Of a DNA stretch of 64,000 bases, positions 26,699-38,466 are shown piece by piece. Numbering within the stretch: position 1 is the first letter of the stretch; every line of letters starts with the position of its first letter. The notes beneath the pieces were generated by a model that was not told the DNA's origin, made no database searches, and saw only the letters and a list, made by a program, of their open reading frames with translations. The translations under genes were made by a program, and so were the position numbers. The DNA lies in NCBI GenBank assembly GCA_037039685.1, contig JAWNGF010000014.1, positions 124,001 to 188,000 of the forward strand. Direction: 5' to 3'. This DNA comes from Ceratobasidium sp. AG-K (lineage: Eukaryota; Basidiomycota; Agaricomycetes; Cantharellales; Ceratobasidiaceae).

Positions 26699-27904
26699 GA
26701 TCGAAGAGGGGGAGAGTCAAGGGGTTAATTTCATGGGCCATAATTCGAGAGTATTTCTACAAGATGTAGATCAGCTCTCGCAGTCCGCACCTATTCCGCG
26801 CCAAGACAAGTTGACACCATGGGTGTCTGGATGGCGCTAAATTAGTGGCACGTGGCTGCCCGCCCTGTGCCACCACCGACGTTTTGAATCGCCCCGCTCT
26901 CCTTTGCGTTAAATTTGGATTTCCGTGCCTAGTTTCTGTCAAGGCGTTTCGACCTCGTGCTCTCGAGCGCACTATATACTTATAACGATTTGCAGAAGTC
27001 TCCGATGATATTCACCCCTGACTAAATGTGACCGACGTAGGAAGCCGGACGTTCCCCAAGAATGGGGTTTGGAACAAAAACAAAGCGGTTTATGAGCTCA
27101 TGGGTGATATACCGAGGCAAAGGACATGTTATATCTGTGTTGATGTAAGCTAACTTTCCGTACCGTGAAAATGTACGCCTATCAACGAGTGTATGCGCGA
27201 CTACACAACCCGGAGAACCAGGGTCGTACGGGTCGTTGTCCAGAGTCTGGATAAACATTCTGACGCGTGATCATTAGGCGGAGGAAGTACTTCAGACCTA
27301 GGCCAGGCACATAAACTTATTCTGGTCTCGGCCGACTGACGTCTATTGAGGTCCTACATTTTTCCGTATTTCGGTGATACGTAACCTTGGGGCTAGTGTG
27401 AGCGAAGATCCAGGGAGAGCAGCTAACCGACGGAGGCTCCCGAGTCGCGAAGGTACCGCTTCCCCTGTACGCAGCTGTCAATCGATACCGAGGCCACTGC
27501 ACATCTCCCATTGCCCCACATTTTGACGTTTATATTTCACTAGAGAACAGATATGTGGCGAATGCCCAACACCTTGCTCCAGTGAACTCCCCACTCAAAT
27601 CTCAAATCTCAAATCTCGACACGGCGGCCCAAGTGTAACTAACTTTACGTGGATGCGTGCAAAGTCACATGACGAAGATCTTACTCCCGCCCTGCACGAA
27701 GACCCTTGGACTCTTCGCGCTGATGTAGAACGGTTCTGTTGTGCGGGGTGACACTGGGGTGACCCTTGACGGAGCAAGGTGATATCCCTCGTATTTATTA
27801 CATAAACAATTATACTGCCTGCTACTCGCGACTTTATGTCATGGTCAGTTTCCTACATCTCCCCGCTGAACACAAAATCTGGTTCAGGTCAAATGAAAAA
27901 TTAG
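26699..27904. other. Intergenic region, no gene seen
   Basis: Short frames such as 27022-27258 minus have no domain I know. A small tandem repeat of CTCAAAT (about four units, 27591-27618) is present. Confidence 0.45.
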
Positions 27905-28165
27905 AGCAACACCCCCCAATGCTCGACTGTGCCATCCGTTTCGCCAGCCTCCACCACTTCTTGCGAGTATCCGACAACGCCGGCGGACACAATAGACCCA
28001 ATGCTGATATCAAACCGCGAGAAGCTACTCCCAAATCCCCGAGCCTATCTACGTAGAAACTCACCGAAAGATCGTGCTCAAGTTCGCTGGCGGGCCTAGG
28101 GGAACGAACGGTGGTACGTACTGCTCAACATACCAAGCGGTAACCCCTTTGGCTAGCGCATCGAT
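27905..28165. repeat. Duplicated block B, copied from 37.7-37.9 kb
   Basis: The minus strand encodes the last 35 residues of a GGCT-like protein (VIDALAKGV, AWYVEQY, FVPLGPPANLS) and matches 37815-37925. The match continues past the stop codon into downstream noncoding DNA (GGTTTCGCCAGC-like words at about 27945 and 37692), so a genomic segment was copied, not a transcript. Confidence 0.8.
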
Positions 28166-28663
28166 AACCCGGCGTTGCTGGTATGTTTGTCGACATATCT
28201 GGCACATGTACGCCGAACAAGCCCGGCATCTGAACACTTGACAAGTCGGGCGTACTCGAAATATTCGTCCACTGCACAAACCGCGAGTTGACGCCGTAGT
28301 CCAAACTCGAGAGCCCGCCCAGTTTATTTTTGGCCTGTTCCAACAAAAGCGCCGAGAGCTCTGCCGTCATGAACGCCTGGTAGTTCACGTCCAGATCCAG
28401 ATCGAGCAGCGCAGCCACAGATGTCGTATTCGAAATCGTATTCGTCGGGTGGGGATTGGCTAAACGTAAAGAATGCGACGACTTCAGTGCGGAGTTGGTG
28501 CAGTAGTTGGAGCGCCGACGCCGATGCCGACGTATGCAACCTGGATTCGAGGTCGGCGAGGTGGGAGAGTACGGCGAGATCTCCGCACTGTGTTGACTCG
28601 CGGGCGCTGGGTCCGGATTGCAGGGACAGACAGCCGTCGGACATGGCGGCGTCGAGGTTCCAT
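28061..28663 (-). pseudogene. Chimeric pseudogene: IZH3-like 5' part joined to GGCT-like 3' part
   Basis: From ATG 28663 the frame gives MEPRRRHVRRLSVPA, close to the IZH3-like start. A deletion of about 100 bases with a frameshift then drops the sequence into LAVLSHLADLESRLHTS in another frame, EYDFEYDI, a third frame with AALLDLDLDVNYQAF and LLEQAKNKLG, and a decayed MPDLS repeat region (about 28180-28270). At about 28165 the homology switches abruptly to the C-terminal end of the GGCT-like protein and ends in the same stop (CGG TGA) as the gene at 37815. Multiple frame changes mean no functional product. Both parents are intact in this window. Confidence 0.85.
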
Positions 28664-29095
28664 CTGGGTGGTGTTAGCTGCGCTCCACTGCGTTGCGGTG
28701 CTCACCTTTTTATTCGCCCGGCCCATATCACGCGAGTCGGCTTACGATAATACTTGGGTATGACCAGCAATGACAGTCGGTAAGGTTAACGAATGGACAA
28801 AAGTCGTTGGTGGGAAGGACCTCGCCAAGCGCCGAGCAATTCGGTCGCTCCACTTTCGGCCGGGCCGGATCGGGTCATGTGAGTTGCCACTTGCCGTCAT
28901 TCACTTTATTTGGATTGTCCGAGATCAGTCCGCAGTAGTGAAATATCCGTCGGTGATATCGTTGCTATACTGTACGCCGTTGGTACTTGTCCAGCACGTA
29001 TTTCGTCGTTGCTCAAAATGTTTCATTCCAAAGACTTTTATCAAGAGGAATCCCCAACCATCGTACTATGCGGTCGTTTTTAGCCAATTAAAATC
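28180..29095. repeat. Duplicated block A, daughter copy
   Basis: Copy of 22610-23755 in the same orientation, diverged by point changes and indels and shorter in the coding part. Confidence 0.8.
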
Positions 29096-30682
29096 GTGAT
29101 CATGATAACCATCGGCGCTCCATTCAGCGGACATAGAGTAACCTACTGAACAAAACTGTCGCCCAAGTCGGCCCCACGTCACAGTGTTTCCAAATATAAC
29201 AATCAACTTGGACTCGGTCCAAGCAATACTTGCACATAAAATCGACGACGAGACACACAAGATATCAGTAGCGATATAGTGCTCCAGACCCGCGCCATCC
29301 ACGTGAAGGACTTGGATAGGCGCCCTGTACCATAGCCGCAGATGTTGGTGGTATATTTGACCCGCAGCAGCGGGGCATCCATGGGTTCTGGCGCCGAGCG
29401 TCTTTATATAACCTCCGCTAGCATCCACATTGATTCCAACTGACCGCCAGGAGACGAACCCCAGACAACTATACCAGGGTAGCTAACGACAGTGTAATGG
29501 CTGGTAGGTATATGTTAGGCAGACCAAAGGGCAACTAAACTACTTGATAATGCAGAACAAGAAGAAATAAAGAGCCAAAGGATCCAAAGACCCTCTGCCT
29601 GGCAATCGGGCATCCTTGGTGGCTTGCGCTCGGCTCTCGACACACTGCCTCCTCCCTCCTTAACGGCCGGCGAAGAGGCTATGGGCCTAAAGGTGTCCAA
29701 AGAACATTCTTGTCCCCAGTTTCCGAAAGTCTTACCACAGAACATTTAGATTGGCCGCTATGCCCTGAGTCTGGCCCAATTGTACGTGCTGCATCACTTG
29801 ACAAGTGCGCCGAGCCCTGATCTCACAAATACTACCCACCGCCAGCGGCCTTGTTTTTGGTTTTGGATATGCTGTCAGTAGTTTACGGTTTCGCCGTATG
29901 TAGTGTTCCGACGTTTATTTCTGGGCCCGAAACGAGCTGACCAAACACCCAGGTCACGATTACCGGCTCGGTATCGCGACCACGCTTGCATCTGGTATGA
30001 CAAGGACTTATTCAGGCTCAACTTCCACGCACCATACTGACAAAATGGTGTTTGACTCTCAGGTCTTTTCGCCACCGATCACGTCAGGTCGTCCAAGACC
30101 GCAGGCAAACCCGGTACACGGATTGTCCCTCCCCACGCCCTCGAGGGGCAAAAGTAAACGCGGGCATATCCATGTATCTCTTTCACCTTGACTGCAATAG
30201 ATATTCAATGGTTTCCTTGTTTTTAATGAGAGAGGTCAAGGGTTACTCATCGGCCCTTGGGCTTAGCGCTCAGAAAACTAAAGGATCTTAATCGATCTTT
30301 GACACTAATCGAATGGGATTGACCTTCAGTCTACGATGGGCTCCTTTTGTCATTCGAGCCCTCGGGATATGCTCTCACAAACGCATCGTCTGCTATCCGT
30401 GTATGAGGGTGCTTGTGCACTTCAACCCCCATTCTCCTTCATTCCTTTCCCAGCACGAGGCGATTATACAATACATCTACAAGCTTCCGCCCAGAACGGA
30501 TTCAAGCTGCCTCATGGCGACGTTATTCCCATACTCACACGAGGATGATGAGCAACCGTGCAGACCAAATAATTGTCCAAAGATGCCGAGGGTCAGCTGA
30601 AAATGGTTGCTTCGTGCTCGCGCTCCTATTAGACACTGTGATTGTTACAATGGGATATATCAACAAATGAGGCGCTAACCAA
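28664..30682. other. Duplicated upstream DNA and spacer, no gene seen
   Basis: 28664-29095 is the upstream part of duplicated block A. Beyond it lie only unassigned frames, for example 29066-29428 minus and 29515-29745 minus; the latter has a hydrophobic C-terminus but no start context or homology I can name. Confidence 0.45.
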
Positions 30683-32200
30683 AGTCGATGAATGCGTTGG
30701 CTACTGTATCCGATATCAGTCTCACAGCGCCTATTCATGCCATCTCTGTAGTCGACTGGACAACTGATCCTTGGCGCCAATCAGATAAGGCCCTAGACCT
30801 CCAGCCGACTAAAACCAATTGTGTGTTTGTATATTTGGTAGATCATCGAGCGCTAATATACCATATTTAGTGTATCTCTACACGTTGTCCTGAATTGTTA
30901 TAAACAACACCACGTGCCTCACAACTCCTACGACTCTGACCGAGATTACCCGTTGCCCAGGCAGCTGTATGCGGCTCCCTGGCGCAAAGAACCAAAGTCT
31001 TGACTGCACATTATCAGCCCCCTGCAACGCGTTTAGAAGCACACCAGTTTGACATGGGAAGATATCACGCCCCCTGCCCAGGTCCAAGACTTCCCTACGC
31101 AACTCGCTCAATCAAGTTTTTGCAATAGATACTCCTATGTATCGATACACGTGTGGTGATAACGTCGTTTCTCACGTCTGTACGAACGTAGGGGCCTGTC
31201 ACGTGCTCACCTAATCATCCTGATAACCACCGGGCGATAGTACATTGAGCGGACATGAGATGACTTGTCCGTCGTCCGTGTCTCGCAGCGCCTATTCGTG
31301 CCATTCCGTAAGCTCGAGCGAGCCATTGAGCTGTCGCGGCGCCAATCAGGGGACATCCCCAGGACCTTCAACCTTAATAGCCACCTGCAAGTTTGCCACC
31401 CTAGAACATTGTCGAGAGATAATATACCATATTTGGCTTATCACTCCAATTTGTCACGGCACATAATAAACGGCGCTACCGCCTAGCGATCGACAGCCCC
31501 GAATGAGATAACGAACCTAAGCAATTGTATGCAGCCGCTCTCTGGAGGCTCGATACGTCTTCTCAAGGGTTGGCCTTGGGTCGACGCTGCGCCCCCGTTT
31601 GTATCTGTTGTCTGTACATCTACACATTCCTGGATCCGACGCCTGGCCCCATGAGCCGAATTGAGATTTCTTCTATTGCAGCGGACATAGTATATCATAT
31701 CCGTTACGCGTGTCTCACAGCGTCTATTCATACCATCCCCTCGCCCCAGTAGTCCAGCCGAGCATTGATCCCCCGCGGCGCTAATCTACAATCCGGTACC
31801 TCCGATCAACTAGGATAAACACAACTTATCACCGACACCCGGACTGGCTTGCCATGATAAACAAAGTGTCGGTGCAAGTATACCATATCCGGCCTCCAAT
31901 TGTCAAACCTAGATCAGTCATTTGTTGCCGCACGCCTCATAATCGCTGCCGAATATTGTCATCTAGGATGACGCGTTAGCAACCTGGAGCAGAGGACTGG
32001 AATATTCAATGCACGTTCTGAACTCTATGCTGCAGTCGGCCCCCAATAACACGTTTAGAAGCATACCAGTTTGACGTGAGAAGGCATCACAGCTCCCCTC
32101 AATGGCTTGCCCACGGAACTCGCTCGAACGAGTCCATTGAAATAGAGGCTCCTGTGCATCGATACACGTGTGGGCGATACTGTCGTTCCTTACGTCGGGG
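30683..32200 (+). repeat. Three diverged tandem repeat units
   Basis: Units begin near 30683, 31235 and 31665. Each opens with a GCGCCTATTCATGCCAT-like word (30728, 31290, 31723), then GGCGCCAATC (30775, 31339, 31780-like), ATACCATAT (30857, 31425, 31880) and, in the first and third units, a block with GTTTAGAAGCA and CGATACACGTGT (31027-31152, 32053-32170). No coding capacity. A fourth partial copy is at 23940-24125. Confidence 0.7.
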
Positions 32201-32701
32201 CTCACTTAGGGGCGTGTCCGCACTAATATTGAAGGCGTGTGAGACAAATGACGCGAGAGTACAACTCGTCAGGTCGAAGGCAGGAAAATTAACAAATGTG
32301 ACGCACCGGAGCGAGTGGTGCTATGCTCTACACGATCTTGATTAGCATCCTAGTAAAGCGAATAAACGATGATCAGATTTCGTAGTCATCGGATCGGCAC
32401 TGGGTCACTGGAATAGGGGAGGAGCCGAATCTTCGTTGGCACCTCGACTGGGAGCCAACACGTTACAACCGCCATTACGACTGAACACACATATGTCTGA
32501 GACACGCACATCCTACATTCCCTCACTTTTGATGGACGTGGGGAACATGTGGCTCCGTGATTTGAAATGACCTACCATATTTTCAGCCTATTTCATCATC
32601 CGGCCAAATGAAATGGGCCGGTTCGGGGAGACGACCCCGAGTGGGATAAAATGACAGCCATGACGACAGTGCTCCCACTCTCCATATTCCGCACGACAAC
32701 C
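32201..32701. other. Spacer and BTB 5 promoter
   Basis: No gene seen between the repeat region and BTB 5. Confidence 0.4.
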
Positions 32702-33419
32702 ATGGAGTACGAGAAAAAATACACCGTCGTCCTGATGGACCAAACCTTTACACTCACCCGCTCCCAAATCGAATTCGACAGTCCCAACTACTTTACCATG
32801 TGCTTTCTTGGCGACTTTGCCGAGTCGAAATCACGTCGACTGGAGCTCTCGCGCGATCCTGAGATGTTTCTGATTATAATCAAGTATTTATCTGGGTATT
32901 CGGTCTTGCCTACGAGTACTCCCTCAACACTTGCGAACCTCCGGGTCGATGCATTGTTTTTCCAGTTGGATGAGCTGGTCCAAAAGTGCGATGAGCTGTT
33001 GGCGAGCCAGGAACGGGCGGCGGCTCCCAAGTATGTAGCCATAGGGGGTATAGTCAGAGCGCAAAACGGTGTGACGGATGGTAAGCTCCCGGCTCGCAAC
33101 TTTTTTGCTCTAGCTAACTGAACCCGTTGCAGCAAGCGACCTCCGATGCATAAGCCGGGAGTTTACGGTCTTTGTTTCTCCCTCGGACATCTCACAAGAG
33201 CCATTTACCAAGCTCACACGCTTGAACGCTCCCGGCGGCCCGTCGGGATTCCAGGGCCTGCTGTTCATGGGAGCCATCAGCGATATCCTCAAGGGAAAAC
33301 TGGGACAGCAGTATCACAACGATTGGCAATTACTCGGCTGGAACACCGAGCCTTACCCCAGCGATGATTCCTGCAATCAGTTGGTCATATTGGCCGAGAG
33401 ACTCGTTTCTGTTGCATGA
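32702..33419 (+). CDS. KCTD-like BTB protein 5
   Basis: Exon 1 32702-33080, intron 33081-33132, exon 2 33133-33419, 221 residues. Start chosen at MEYEKKYT, which aligns with the sibling starts; an upstream in-frame ATG at 32651 would add 17 residues. BTB motifs: TRSQIEFDSPNYF, FLGDFAESKSRRL, DPEMFLIIIKYLSGY, LRVDALFFQLDEL. It lacks about ten residues found in siblings between the YSVLP strand and NLRVD, and the otherwise constant YLCGY is YLSGY. Exon 2 has GFQGLLFMGAI and LLGWNT, the most divergent C-terminal domain in the window. It converges on the P450 gene with about 200 bases between the two stops. Confidence 0.9.
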
Positions 33420-33616
33420 TTTATATTTTATTTTGTATTTGTAAATTCTGGGAGCCATTTTAGACTACATTTATACTTGGATGTACATTTGAATGTTGTA
33501 GACTTAATGTTTTTAAAATTCTTGCTCGGTGTCTAATGCCCAGTTGACCTTATGTAATCAGTGTTTGATGCTTCTCGGAGCGAGGCTTGAGTTCAAACTC
33601 GAATGGATTCAAGCGT

Positions 33617-35756
33617 CTAAGCAGAGGTCAGTGGACTGGCAATCCAAGCGCAGGAAAGAACCCACAGAGCCATGGAATTCGGTTCAAACTCGATTTTCGG
33701 GGGAATCGCCTGTCCGTTCGAGTCGACCTTTTTTGAAAACGTAAAAGTCGCTAGCATGGACGCAATGGCAAGGAACAGCGAAGTTTCGGCAAAGTGCAAT
33801 CCCGGGCACTTCCTAGATGTAAAGATTAGACAAGAATTACTGCTATCTCATCACTTGCCGTCTTCCCCACCCAAACACGGGGAGCTCTGGGACATCTGGA
33901 TTAAGGAAGCGGTCCGGGTTGAATGTATCCGGGTCCTGATACACGTTCTTGTCCCGGCTCATTCCCCTAGTTGAACGAAGTTTGAGGCTAAATGCGTGAA
34001 CGATTAGGGTGGGCTTACCAAAGGTTGCCTATCCTAATAGTCCTTGCACTGTTTAGATCATATATACTGGGAAACGTAACAGTGTCTGCTCACACAACCG
34101 TTCCTTTGGGAATAAAGTACCCCCGATATTCGTCATCTTGAGTACATGCATGTGGAATGCCTGGCGTGGAGCTTGAGCCCAGTAAAGTTAACCGCCCTAA
34201 ATACTCACCAAGAGGAATTGCGGGGCACCATCTTAAAGTTTCGAGAATAATATTCCTAACGTACGGTAGTCGCTCTCGGTCTGATACACTTGGTAAAGTG
34301 AAGGGCCCAAGTACGGTATCGATCTCAGATTGGGCTTTTGCTTGAATATGAGGATTAAGGACCATGGCGGCAACAAACCCCACTAGTGTATTTGAGGTCT
34401 AGAGACCTTCAGCTTTCGTTCCTATCGATAACTCCCTGCCTATGAAAGGTCCTACCGTGTCTGTGCCACCTGCGTTGAAAGGGTTATCGAGGTGTTTGCC
34501 TAGATGCATATGTACTCACCTCCTTGCATTGATATCCCCAATTCTTTCAGACGGTTGTCTTTGTCTTGGGGTTCTAGCTCCGAGGTCAAGTGATGGTCTT
34601 GCCACAACTCCCCTAGAACGGAGCGTTCGGCAGCGCCTGCAGTCTGGAGTACGGGATTAACTTGGTTACGTAAGGTAGATAGCAACGCCATGGTACGCAC
34701 AACTTGTCTTATCATCCAATCATACGGATCGTTTAGCACTCGCTCTTTTTGCTCTCGTCGTTTCCGGATAATTCGCTTCCAGCCGGCGCCCGGGATCCAC
34801 TCGGGTACCAGTGATAAGGTGGGGAATAAATTGACCAGAAAGTCTTTACAATGACGTGTCAGTAAAAGCAAAGGACCAAGCACGGACCAACACACTCGAA
34901 TACAGTAGACTCGCAGCCACCCTTTCGAATGTTTCCCGGGTGTCGGTAAAAAGTGAATCTTGGTTATTCTGGAATCGATATCCGTATGCCAATTCAGACA
35001 TGGAAGAGGACTGTATGCTTGAGCGTAAAAACCATCGCGCTGTAGTTTAATCGATTATATACAGGTTTGACTCACAAGAAAAAGGCACCCCGAACGTCTT
35101 CAAACGGCCGATTGCCAGCCGAGGCGCCCATCAGTTGTCGAAGCAGGAGTCGCGCCTGGTGCTCCTGCAGCTCGTGAAACTGTTCGGCCGCACGGGGGTT
35201 TAACAAGTGATTGAGCATGCGGCGGTGCCAACGCCAGAGGTCATTGTATCCTATAAAGGGGACGAAACCTGACCAATCATATCTCGACGGGGCTGAATTA
35301 GGGTTGCTAATGTATTGGAGTGGCCAAAGTGTTGTCTTACAGGCGTGGGTCATTTATCATAGGTATAGGAGGACGGTCCGAATATATTGATGAACGCTTG
35401 TCCAAAAGATCCGTTGCCGCCTGAGAAGAGTTGAGGACAAGTACTTTATTGCCGAGTAACTTGAGGAAAACAATGTCACCTAAATTATCGTTAGATTTCT
35501 GTGAGCATAAAGTAGGTCCTGCCTATGCACTTTTCAGCTGTTGCCCGAGTATCATGTATACCTCCCGCTCTGTCCCAGCAGGAATAGAAAGGAGATTATC
35601 GATCAATGGATATGACTGAGGTGATGGCGGGTAGATTCTACTCTCGGTACCCCGACGATACCAATAGCGAAGCAGACCGATCACTGCAGATGATCCTAAT
35701 GCCGCATACAACATCCTCTGTGAAACTGTCGAATTCAAGTACACCGGTGTGGTCAT
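33617..35756 (-). CDS. Cytochrome P450 monooxygenase
   Basis: Twelve exons: 35531-35756, 35341-35479, 35076-35282, 34896-35017, 34701-34843, 34520-34643, 34456-34469, 34209-34398, 34094-34160, 34019-34033, 33855-33966, 33617-33808, for 516 residues. The N-terminus has a membrane anchor (LYAALGSSAVIGLLRYW) and a proline hinge (YPPSPQSYPLI). Signature motifs are all present: WRWHRR (helix C), GGTDTT in helix I, ETLR (ExxR), FNPDRF, and the haem loop FGWGRRQCPG. Exons of 14 and 15 bases carry the GTDT motif and the VIGNLW strand. A haem-thiolate oxygenase of the endoplasmic reticulum; substrate unknown, family not assigned. The last 15 residues deviate from the usual ending, so the 3' end may be misread. 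Confidence 0.9.
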
Positions 35757-37814
35757 TTGATCGGATTTTGTGAAATGATGTTGGAAAGGACCGGGTCGCT
35801 TGAGGAGGAGTGAGCCTTCATATACGCCTCTGTGAGAAGGGCCCAACTTCTCTGCACAAGCTCCAGGGAGAATCATGCCCGGCGCAGTTATTTCCGCCTG
35901 GCAGATTAACTGCACAGCCCTTTGTTGTCGATCTAGAGTATCACCTTCCAAACTCTAAATCCGTCTTCTCGAAACCCTTCATCTGCTTTATGGAGAACCT
36001 AAAACCCACTACTTTGGTAGACTAGGAATCGGTGCAATATTATTGTGCAGCAAGAGTACGCTCGTGTAGGGATCGGATATTGCGTCAGCGTACCCTAGAC
36101 ATCATTACGCCGTACCACGTTGGTAGCGTTATCGCGGAGGAGCGACCGCGCGGGCAGACAAGGTTGATGAAGTGTGTGCAGCGAGTGGGTCCCGGAGTGA
36201 TCAGGTAAAATGCGGACCCAAAACGTAACCTAAATATGGCTGAGCATACTTGAGGGTCCTTTTTCTTCGCTCCCACTATTGGGTCGGGGTATTGTTACTC
36301 GAGTTCCTGCTAGATCAGTGCCTCTAGCGTGCAATTCTGACTTCCTATTATATGACAGGTCATTGCATTGTCCCCTATTATCCTTCCGAAAGCTTTCACT
36401 CAAAGACCGCCGAGAATGTCTGGACGCGGTTTCAATTACTAACTACTCCATCTGGAGGTTGGCTCTCCCGCCCGGCCTTATACAGAGGACGTTGCACTGG
36501 TTGAGTTAGCACCACCTAAAATTTCCCGCTATCATTGCTTGACTGGAATTGATTATGATCAGAGCATTTGGAGAGTCAGAAGAAACAAGTAGAACAAGAT
36601 TGTGATCCAAAATAGACTTTACCAGAAGGGAGCCGCTCATGCATAGGCGTTTGCAAGGTGCCAAGTTGCATGTAATAGCCAGACTATCTCTGCGGTCAAT
36701 TCACGTAGCATAGAGAGCAGTAGAATTCCTCCAACTGTTACCAAGAAACACCCTTGAGGATAGGTGAAGCTCAGAGCCGCAACCCGTGTAAGTTTCAACC
36801 AGCTTTTTGTGGCCAGAATCATAGTGTATATAGTGGTGATGCCTGAATTACTTCCATTGCTTACTTTGACGCACCTGTGTATCCTGACCGCATCTGATTC
36901 AGCTATGCGCCCCTATCCACTATTTTTACCCCACTGCCATTTCTTATATTTCTGCTTGCACTAGGGCGCCCCCCGCCAATGCATGTAGTTATATGTGTAC
37001 TCAAAAATCAGAACCTCATGTACCGGGATGGAGATAATTTCTTGAAGATTGTACGCCTCCTTCCTATGGCCGTAACTAAACACTACTACGGTAACTGAGG
37101 CAACCGTAACCGTAACCGTCGTACTGGGCTCAATGCTGTCATGCAAGTATACTACATTGGGGCTTTGTGTCTGAGATATAATCAGGGTCTGGACCCGTCA
37201 CAAAATTGAGGCGTCAATTCCGTTGTGTGAGTGACCTTGACGAGCAAAGTTGCGAGCAAGGTGACCAACTTAGGGTTTTTCCATCATTTTTGAGACAATA
37301 TCTACCGATTCATACCTTACCCACGACACGCGAAAACTACAAAGACGCTTGAGCCGAATATGTCCCCCGATATTGATCGAAATATTTGCCCAGTGGGGGA
37401 AGCCAAGCTATCTATCTTTGCCTGGGGGCCTGGCCCAGATAACCTGATCTCTGTGTTGAGCTTGGCTCGACCGCTCGGATGAGATAGCTAACCGAATGAG
37501 ACATGTCACACACCTCGATATGTAGTTGATTTTATCCTCCTTTCTCATATTCAATACATGCGCAATTTTGCTTTGCGGTAGTAATCCACAACTCTATATC
37601 GCAACGAACCCTCCGGATCTCCGCATCAAGTATCTGGTTAAGGCTGGCCGATAGTTCACAGCAGCTCATTCCGCTCCTCGGCTCGACCGTCGGTTTCGCC
37701 AGCTACCATCACTCTTTTGGGTGCTTCAGCCGAACCAATAGCCACAACAGATTGCACACTGATTACCGACAGCGATGAGTTACTCTAACATCCTCGCGTA
37801 GACTGGGCTGCGAC
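35757..37814. other. Intergenic region, no gene seen
   Basis: A 2-kb stretch between the P450 start and the GGCT-like stop. A minus-strand frame at 36637-36822 is hydrophobic but isolated. 37665-37814 belongs to duplicated block B. Confidence 0.45.
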
Positions 37815-37925
37815 TCACCGGAACATTGCGCTCAAGTCAGCTGGCGGGCCTAGGGGAATGAATGGCCGTATATAATGGTCTATATACCACGCAGGAACTC
37901 CTTTGGCCAAGGCATCAATAACCCC
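37665..37925. repeat. Duplicated block B, parental copy
   Basis: The 3' end of the GGCT-like gene plus its downstream flank, matching 27905-28165. Confidence 0.75.
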
Positions 37926-38466
37926 AGCATTGATTCGCGGGATGTACTCTTTGGCCGACTGGCCCGGCGTGGAATTGGTGTCAACGTAGATCAACGACTC
38001 AGGAAGAGGATCTTGTAGGCGATCAACCAGGCCCGGCCCGATATTGGTTGGTCGGTGATACTTTTCATAATTCACTTCGTAACAATCGAGCGCCTCCTCG
38101 TCCGACTTTGTGAGGAGATAAACAAAGCCGTAGACAACATCCCCCAACGATTGTGCAATCGTCGCGTAGCCATTCGTGTTGATTAGCCATCTCCACCCTT
38201 CCAGCACAGCAACGGAGATGAAGATGCTGGAGGGACATCGATGGCGCATCTGATCGAACCAGAAATTCGAGCCATACCCAAAATACGGTTTGTAGCGCTT
38301 CAGATCCTCCGCTCGCAGCCTGTTTAGTCTATTAGGCCAATCTGCGGTGTTGGGCAGCAAAACGACTCGGTCGCGGTATGGTACGGTCGATCCTGGGGGT
38401 TGAAGTGCATTATTAATAATGGAACAGGTTACCAGAGGAAGCGTGATTTTGACCTTGCTCAGCCAT
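37815..38466 (-). CDS. Gamma-glutamylcyclotransferase-like protein
   Basis: A 13-base first exon (38454-38466: ATG GCT GAG CAA G) joins over a 61-base intron (38393-38453) to 37815-38392, giving 196 residues. The only ATG upstream of the domain is in that mini-exon, and the phase fits exactly. The signature substrate loop YFGYGSN is at about residues 43-49, followed by RWLINTNGYATI, DVVYGFVYLLT and the acidic SDEEALDCYE segment expected to supply the catalytic acid, then YEKYHRP. GGCT enzymes release 5-oxoproline from gamma-glutamyl amino acids in glutathione turnover; substrate not proven here. The C-terminal 35 residues recur in the chimeric pseudogene at 28 kb. Confidence 0.88.
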
